A stretch of DNA of 8,414 nucleotides, from the NCBI RefSeq assembly GCF_024170405.1, contig NZ_JALJYC010000043.1, positions 1-8,414 on the forward strand, read 5' to 3'. Made by a program: the position numbers and the translations under genes. This document shows, piece by piece, positions 6,091 through 8,414 of the stretch (positions are counted from its first letter, which is position 1; every line of letters begins with the position of its first letter). This DNA is from Neisseria perflava (GTDB lineage Bacteria > Pseudomonadota > Gammaproteobacteria > Burkholderiales > Neisseriaceae). The notes beneath the pieces are model-generated. The model saw nothing but the letters and a program-made list of their open reading frames with translations, was not told the origin of the DNA and did not search any database.

Positions 6091-7007
6091 CATTCAAACC
6101 CCTGATGCTTGCCGCCCTCATCGGCCTAAGCTTAAACCTGACCCCGGCCGTTGCCGCCGACATCCACGCCTCCGACAGCATTGCCGCCGTGGTGGACAAC
6201 GACATCATCACCCAGCGCCAACTGTCGCAAGCCGTTGCCGCCGCACGCCGCAACGTCCCCAAAGGCACGCAAATCGACGACACAGAGCTGCGCAAACAGG
6301 TATTGGTGCAGATGGTCAACCGCTCGCTGATTATCCAAGCGGGCACACGCCGCAACCTGAGCGCCAGCGAAGCCGAAATCGATGCCGTTATCGCGCGTAA
6401 TCCGTCGTTGAAAAACGCCTCCAAAGCGCAACGCCGCGAAATCGCCGACGACATCATCATCGACAAAGTGCGCCAACAGGCCGTCATGCAAAACAGCCGC
6501 GTCAGCGATGCCGAAGTCAACGCCTTTATCGCCAGCGCCAAACAGCAGGGCGTAACCCTGCCCGAGGGCGAGCCGCTGCGCCAATACAATGCGCAACACA
6601 TCCTGATTAAAGCCGACAGCGACAACGCCGCCGTTGCCGCCGAAAGCACCATCCGCAAAATCTACGCCCAAGCCCGCAGCGGCGCCAACTTCGACGCACT
6701 TGCCCGCCAATACTCGCAAGACGGCAGCGCCAGCGACGGTGGCAATTTGGGCTGGTTTTCAGACGGCCTGATGGTCGCCCCGTTTGAAGACGCCGTGCAC
6801 AAGCTCAAACCCGGCCAAATCAGCCAACCCGTGCGCACCCAGTTCGGCTGGCACATCATCAAGCTCAACGACGTGCGCGAAGGCGGCACACCCGAAGAGC
6901 GCCAACGCAATGCCGTGCGCCAATACATCATGCAGCAAAAAGCGCAGCAGGCCACCGTCAACCTGATGAAAGAGCTGCACGGCAGCGCGTATGTGGATAT
7001 CCGCTGA
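6087..7007 (+). CDS. surA: Periplasmic chaperone/peptidyl-prolyl isomerase SurA, single-parvulin form
   Basis: SurA escorts unfolded outer-membrane proteins across the periplasm to the BAM complex; LptD is a known client in E. coli. This 306-residue protein has a signal peptide (cleavage near AVAA, residues 21-24), a SurA N-terminal chaperone domain (about 27-160), and one parvulin domain (about 167-261) with AQHILIK, the GGNLGWF loop (218-224) and FGWHIIKL. A C-terminal helix follows, as in SurA proteins. E. coli SurA is about 428 residues with two parvulin domains, so one is missing here; meningococcal SurA is similarly short. It overlaps lptD by four bases, with GAGG about ten bases upstream of the ATG. 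An exact inverted DUS at 6758-6769 encodes FSDGL inside the parvulin domain. Confidence 0.95.
   Translation: MTFKPLMLAALIGLSLNLTPAVAADIHASDSIAAVVDNDIITQRQLSQAVAAARRNVPKGTQIDDTELRKQVLVQMVNRSLIIQAGTRRNLSASEAEIDAVIARNPSLKNASKAQRREIADDIIIDKVRQQAVMQNSRVSDAEVNAFIASAKQQGVTLPEGEPLRQYNAQHILIKADSDNAAVAAESTIRKIYAQARSGANFDALARQYSQDGSASDGGNLGWFSDGLMVAPFEDAVHKLKPGQISQPVRTQFGWHIIKLNDVREGGTPEERQRNAVRQYIMQQKAQQATVNLMKELHGSAYVDIR
6758..6769 (-). other. Exact DUS inside surA
   Basis: TTCAGACGGCCT on the plus strand is the inverse of the 12-base AG-DUS. It encodes FSDGL just after the conserved GWF of the parvulin domain. Confidence 0.9.
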
Positions 7008-7032
7008 TTGGGCGTGATGATTGGATAAAGCG

Positions 7033-7080
7033 AAGGCCGTCTGAAAAACACACCGTTTTGCGTGTTTTTCAGACGGCCTT
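7033..7080 (+). terminator. Strong DUS hairpin terminator of lptD-surA
   Basis: Inverted exact DUS copies (7034-7045 and 7068-7079) lie in a perfect 19-base stem (7033-7051 with 7062-7080) around a 10-base loop, 26 bases after the surA stop. This is the longest perfect DUS stem in the window. Only a short T-rich tail follows. Confidence 0.88.
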
Positions 7081-7094
7081 ATATTCTGATTGGC

Positions 7095-7156
7095 GTAGGT
7101 TGGGATGAAATCCCAACGAACACTTCGGCAGAAGTTGAGTTTACAACCCAACCTAC
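7095..7156. repeat. GTAG-type REP pair (BIME-like), copy 1
   Basis: Two inverted units face each other. The plus-strand unit at 7095-7117 is GTAG followed at once by the hairpin GTTGGGAT-gaa-ATCCCAAC. The minus-strand unit at 7134-7156 is GTAG followed by GTTGGGTT-gta-AACTCAAC with one G-T wobble. The outer ten bases (7095-7104 and 7147-7156) are perfect inverted copies, so the pair can also fold as one long stem. GTAG plus an imperfect hairpin is the layout of REP elements mobilised by TnpA_REP (RAYT) proteins. No such gene is in this window. Confidence 0.72.
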
Positions 7157-7250
7157 ATCATACTGCGCGGTTCGGTTTTTTTATTTCACTAACGTGAGTT
7201 CGGATAAGCGGATAGAATATCTTTTAAAATTTCAGAAACGTGTTTCTTTT

Positions 7251-7402
7251 GGCAGACAGAATCCTCGCGGATTCGTCATTTCCGCGCAGGCGGGAATCCA
7301 GGTGTTTGAGCTTCTGATACCTTGAAAACATTACAGAAATGCCAGACTGCTGGATTCCCGCCTGCGCGGAAATGACGAAAATCTAGCGATTTTCTGTCTG
7401 CC
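7251..7402. repeat. Inverted dRS3 pair, NIME-like element
   Basis: A perfect 28-base inverted repeat (7274-7301 and 7350-7377) contains two neisserial dRS3 units, at 7278-7297 and 7354-7373. Each fits ATTCCC-N8-GGGAAT with one changed base in its outer half. The similarity extends outward to GGCAGACAGA (7251-7260) and its inverse ending at 7402, with small differences. The 48-base centre (7302-7349) takes the place of the RS core of neisserial intergenic mosaic elements. dRS3 sites are known targets of Neisseria filamentous prophages; none is inserted here. Confidence 0.82.
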
Positions 7403-7404
7403 GA

Positions 7405-7537
7405 GATATAGTAGAATCACTAAAAAACCAAACTGAGTAGGTTGGGATGAAATCCCAACGGAATTTCGAAAAAATGTTGGGTTTACAACCCCCTACACGG
7501 TGCTTATGGTTTGGTTTTTAAATAATTCTACTATATC
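7405..7537. mobile_element. Correia-like miniature inverted-repeat element
   Basis: Terminal repeats at 7405-7433 and 7509-7537 match inverted at 26 of 29 positions and begin GATATAGTAGAAT. Correia elements (CREE/NEMIS) also have ends starting TATAG, followed by GGATTAA and an A-rich run with CC, and insert at TA. These ends read TATAGTAGAAT then AAAAACC, so this looks like a diverged relative or a separate family of about 133 bases. It encodes no protein. Its interior is almost wholly a REP pair (7437-7496), a nested structure. Confidence 0.65.
7437..7496. repeat. GTAG-type REP pair (BIME-like), copy 2
   Basis: The first 24 bases (7437-7460) are identical to copy 1 at 7095-7118. The inverted partner (7476-7496) reads GTAGG then GGGTT-gta-AACCC on the minus strand, apparently missing two T bases relative to the same unit in copy 1. 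It sits inside the Correia-like terminal repeats. Confidence 0.7.
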
Positions 7538-7630
7538 GTATAGCCCTGAAAATAATAAAAATATTTAAAACGCTTATCCCGAACTCGAGTTCACTATAAT
7601 CGGCAAGATTAAGCGTTACGGCAAAGCGGC

Positions 7631-7651
7631 GGGCAGGAATGCCTACCCTAC
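7631..7651 (-). repeat. Single REP overlapping the stop codon of the exported-protein gene
   Basis: On the minus strand GTAG (7651-7648) is followed by GGTAGG-catt-CCTGCC, a stem with one T-G wobble that extends by a further G-C pair. The TAG stop (7645-7643) is inside its first arm. The hairpin could also serve as a weak terminator for the gene. Confidence 0.6.
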
Positions 7652-8200
7652 GACTTTCTCCGGTTTCCAACCCTTCTTCCACAACGCATATTCCACCACT
7701 ACCGGCGGTTTGCCGAAATCCTCAAACCAGCTGTCCACCACCCAACGGCTGCCGTCGTCTTTTTCCACCAGTTGCGCCGCATAGTGCAAATCCAAAAAAC
7801 GCGGCGCACGGTACACCGGCTTGCCGACGGTATGGAATTTCAGCCAGCCGTTGCGGGCGAAATACTGCAAAAACGCGGTGTCGTTGTTGCTGTGGTCGGC
7901 GCAGTCCATGCGCCCCGGCGAAGAGCCGTCGCGGAAATTGCCGCCCTTGTCTTGATACACCGGTGTCTGCCGCCCCGCCGCCAAATACACCGCCAACACC
8001 GCCTGCCTGACCGCTTCACGTTCCGCCGCCGCGTTGCCCGCAGCGGCAAACCGCGCTGCCAACTGCACCCGTTCGCCATCGCTGATTTTAAATGTACTCT
8101 CCGCCTTACAATGGTAGGCATGGCAGATTTTCAGATAATCATCGGCAAAGGCCGTCTGAAAAAGAAACAACCACGCCAGTAAACATAGGATTTTTTTCAT
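7643..8200 (-). CDS. Small exported protein with transglutaminase-like Cys-His-Asp arrangement
   Basis: The 185-residue product starts with a clear signal peptide (MKKILCLLAWLFLFQTAFA, cleavage near residue 19), so it is periplasmic or secreted. Residues C100 (MDCADHSNN), H139 (LDLHYAAQL) and D156 (WVVDSWF) are spaced like a transglutaminase/papain-fold triad. I recall a proteobacterial uncharacterised family with the same DCxDxSxN, HxAAQ and VVDSWF blocks. Peptidase, amidase or cross-linking activity is inference. Cys26 and Cys31 could form a disulfide. I chose the ATG at 8200 because it begins the signal peptide and has GCGGAAC upstream; the frame stays open upstream through repeat DNA. An exact DUS (8149-8160) encodes FQTAF of the signal peptide, and the last codons lie in a REP. 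Confidence 0.87.
   Translation of the reverse strand: MKKILCLLAWLFLFQTAFADDYLKICHAYHCKAESTFKISDGERVQLAARFAAAGNAAAEREAVRQAVLAVYLAAGRQTPVYQDKGGNFRDGSSPGRMDCADHSNNDTAFLQYFARNGWLKFHTVGKPVYRAPRFLDLHYAAQLVEKDDGSRWVVDSWFEDFGKPPVVVEYALWKKGWKPEKVVG
8149..8160 (+). other. Exact DUS inside the exported-protein signal peptide coding sequence
   Basis: AGGCCGTCTGAA, read on the minus strand as TTCAGACGGCCT, encodes parts of F-Q-T-A-F next to the predicted cleavage site. It is a single copy, not paired as a terminator, and so serves as an uptake sequence. Confidence 0.9.
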
Positions 8201-8212
8201 TTTGTTCCGCTT

Positions 8213-8334
8213 GTAGGGTGTGTGGCGCAGCCACGCACGCGTTTTTCCCATCGTAAACATACTCAGAAAAGCAACTTCAATACCGCCACTCATTTCCCAG
8301 AGGAAACCGCGTGCGTGGCTGCGCCACACACCCT
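8213..8334. repeat. GTAG-type REP inverted pair (BIME-like), copy 3
   Basis: Arms at 8215-8241 and 8308-8334 are perfect 27-base inverted copies 66 bases apart. Each arm is itself a hairpin: in the left arm 8218-8226 pairs with 8230-8238 around the loop GCA, with one T-G wobble. The left arm is preceded by GT, giving GTAG; the right has CAAG at that place. It lies 12 bases upstream of the exported-protein ATG on the minus strand, within its promoter or leader region. Confidence 0.78.
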
Positions 8335-8336
8335 TG

Positions 8337-8354
8337 TATATTGAAATCAATATA
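8337..8354. promoter_or_regulatory. Perfect 8-base AT-rich dyad upstream of the exported-protein gene
   Basis: TATATTGA (8337-8344) and TCAATATA (8347-8354) are separated by two bases, a size and layout usual for a dimeric regulator site. It is about 140 bases upstream of the 8200 start, beyond the REP pair. The role is unproven. Confidence 0.35.
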
Positions 8355-8414
8355 TCATAGCAACCAAACAGGCTGCCTGCCTCAGAATGCACCCTTGGAT
8401 CTCCATATCCGTTT

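Larger units (their letters stand above)
7196..7586. repeat. Outermost inverted repeat bracketing the repeat block
   Basis: GAGTTCGGATAAGCG (7196-7210) recurs inverted at 7571-7586 as CGCTTATCCCGAACTC, differing by one extra base. Between the arms lie the dRS3 pair and the Correia-like element with its REP pair. The right arm runs into the perfect palindrome GAACTCGAGTTC (7581-7592). It may mark the ends of an older element into which others inserted. I do not recognise a named family. Confidence 0.55.

Noticed and set aside
5984..6658. Long open frame antisense to surA
   Set aside because: It spans the lptD-surA junction on the wrong strand, is rich in Ser, Arg, Leu and Ala without recognisable motifs, and is a codon-bias shadow.
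7062..7325. Plus-strand open frame of 87 codons after surA
   Set aside because: It runs through the terminator, a REP pair and a dRS3 unit. The peptide with VISAQAGIQ is the usual false translation of dRS3 repeats, and there is no ribosome binding site.
7081..7600. CRISPR array
   Set aside because: The repeats are inverted, of several unrelated kinds and irregularly spaced, with no direct repeat-spacer pattern and no cas genes.
8370..8381. AGGCTGCCTGCC, resembling the AGGCTGCCTGAA uptake dialect
   Set aside because: Two of 12 bases differ, including the conserved AA end. It is not a convincing uptake sequence.
8201..8392. N-terminal extension of the exported protein to an upstream GTG at 8392
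   Set aside because: The frame is open, even to the window edge, but it crosses the REP inverted pair and would bury the signal peptide. The ATG at 8200 has its own Shine-Dalgarno sequence.

Overview
The window is chromosomal DNA from a commensal-type Neisseria (Neisseriaceae). The evidence is the density of the AG-dialect DNA uptake sequence (DUS) AGGCCGTCTGAA: nine exact copies and four near-copies, often as inverted pairs forming terminators. Neisserial dRS3 repeats and the lptD-surA gene pair support this. The AG prefix, rather than AT, argues against N. meningitidis and N. gonorrhoeae. Species cannot be fixed from the sequence alone.

Layout: positions 1-90 are the end of an IS1016-like (IS1595 family) insertion sequence, with the first 13 codons of its transposase running off the left edge. 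After an AT-rich gap come three minus-strand genes, each followed by a DUS hairpin: a PF00756-type serine esterase (240-1007), a strikingly AT-rich class II Fic-domain AMP transferase (1136-2461), and amgK, an amino-sugar kinase of peptidoglycan recycling (2571-3575). A 70-base divergent promoter region holding a 45-base imperfect dyad separates amgK from the plus-strand operon lptD-surA (3646-7007), which ends at a strong DUS hairpin terminator.

From 7081 to about 7600 there is no convincing gene. The region is a stack of small repeats: a GTAG-type REP pair, an inverted dRS3 pair (NIME-like), a short terminal-inverted-repeat element resembling a Correia element with a second REP pair inside it, and an outermost 15/16-base inverted repeat. 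The last gene (7643-8200, minus) encodes a small exported protein with a transglutaminase-like Cys-His-Asp arrangement. A REP supplies its stop codon, a DUS encodes part of its signal peptide, and a 27-base REP inverted repeat lies just upstream of its start.

Functionally, lptD and surA serve outer-membrane assembly: LptD inserts lipopolysaccharide or lipooligosaccharide, and SurA chaperones outer-membrane proteins including LptD in other bacteria. amgK recycles cell-wall sugars. The same amgK/lptD-surA arrangement occurs in pseudomonads, so this is an old envelope-biogenesis neighbourhood. The Fic gene looks like a later insertion into it. I found no wholly new multi-gene system. The most unusual content is the regulatory-looking dyad and the layered repeat block.
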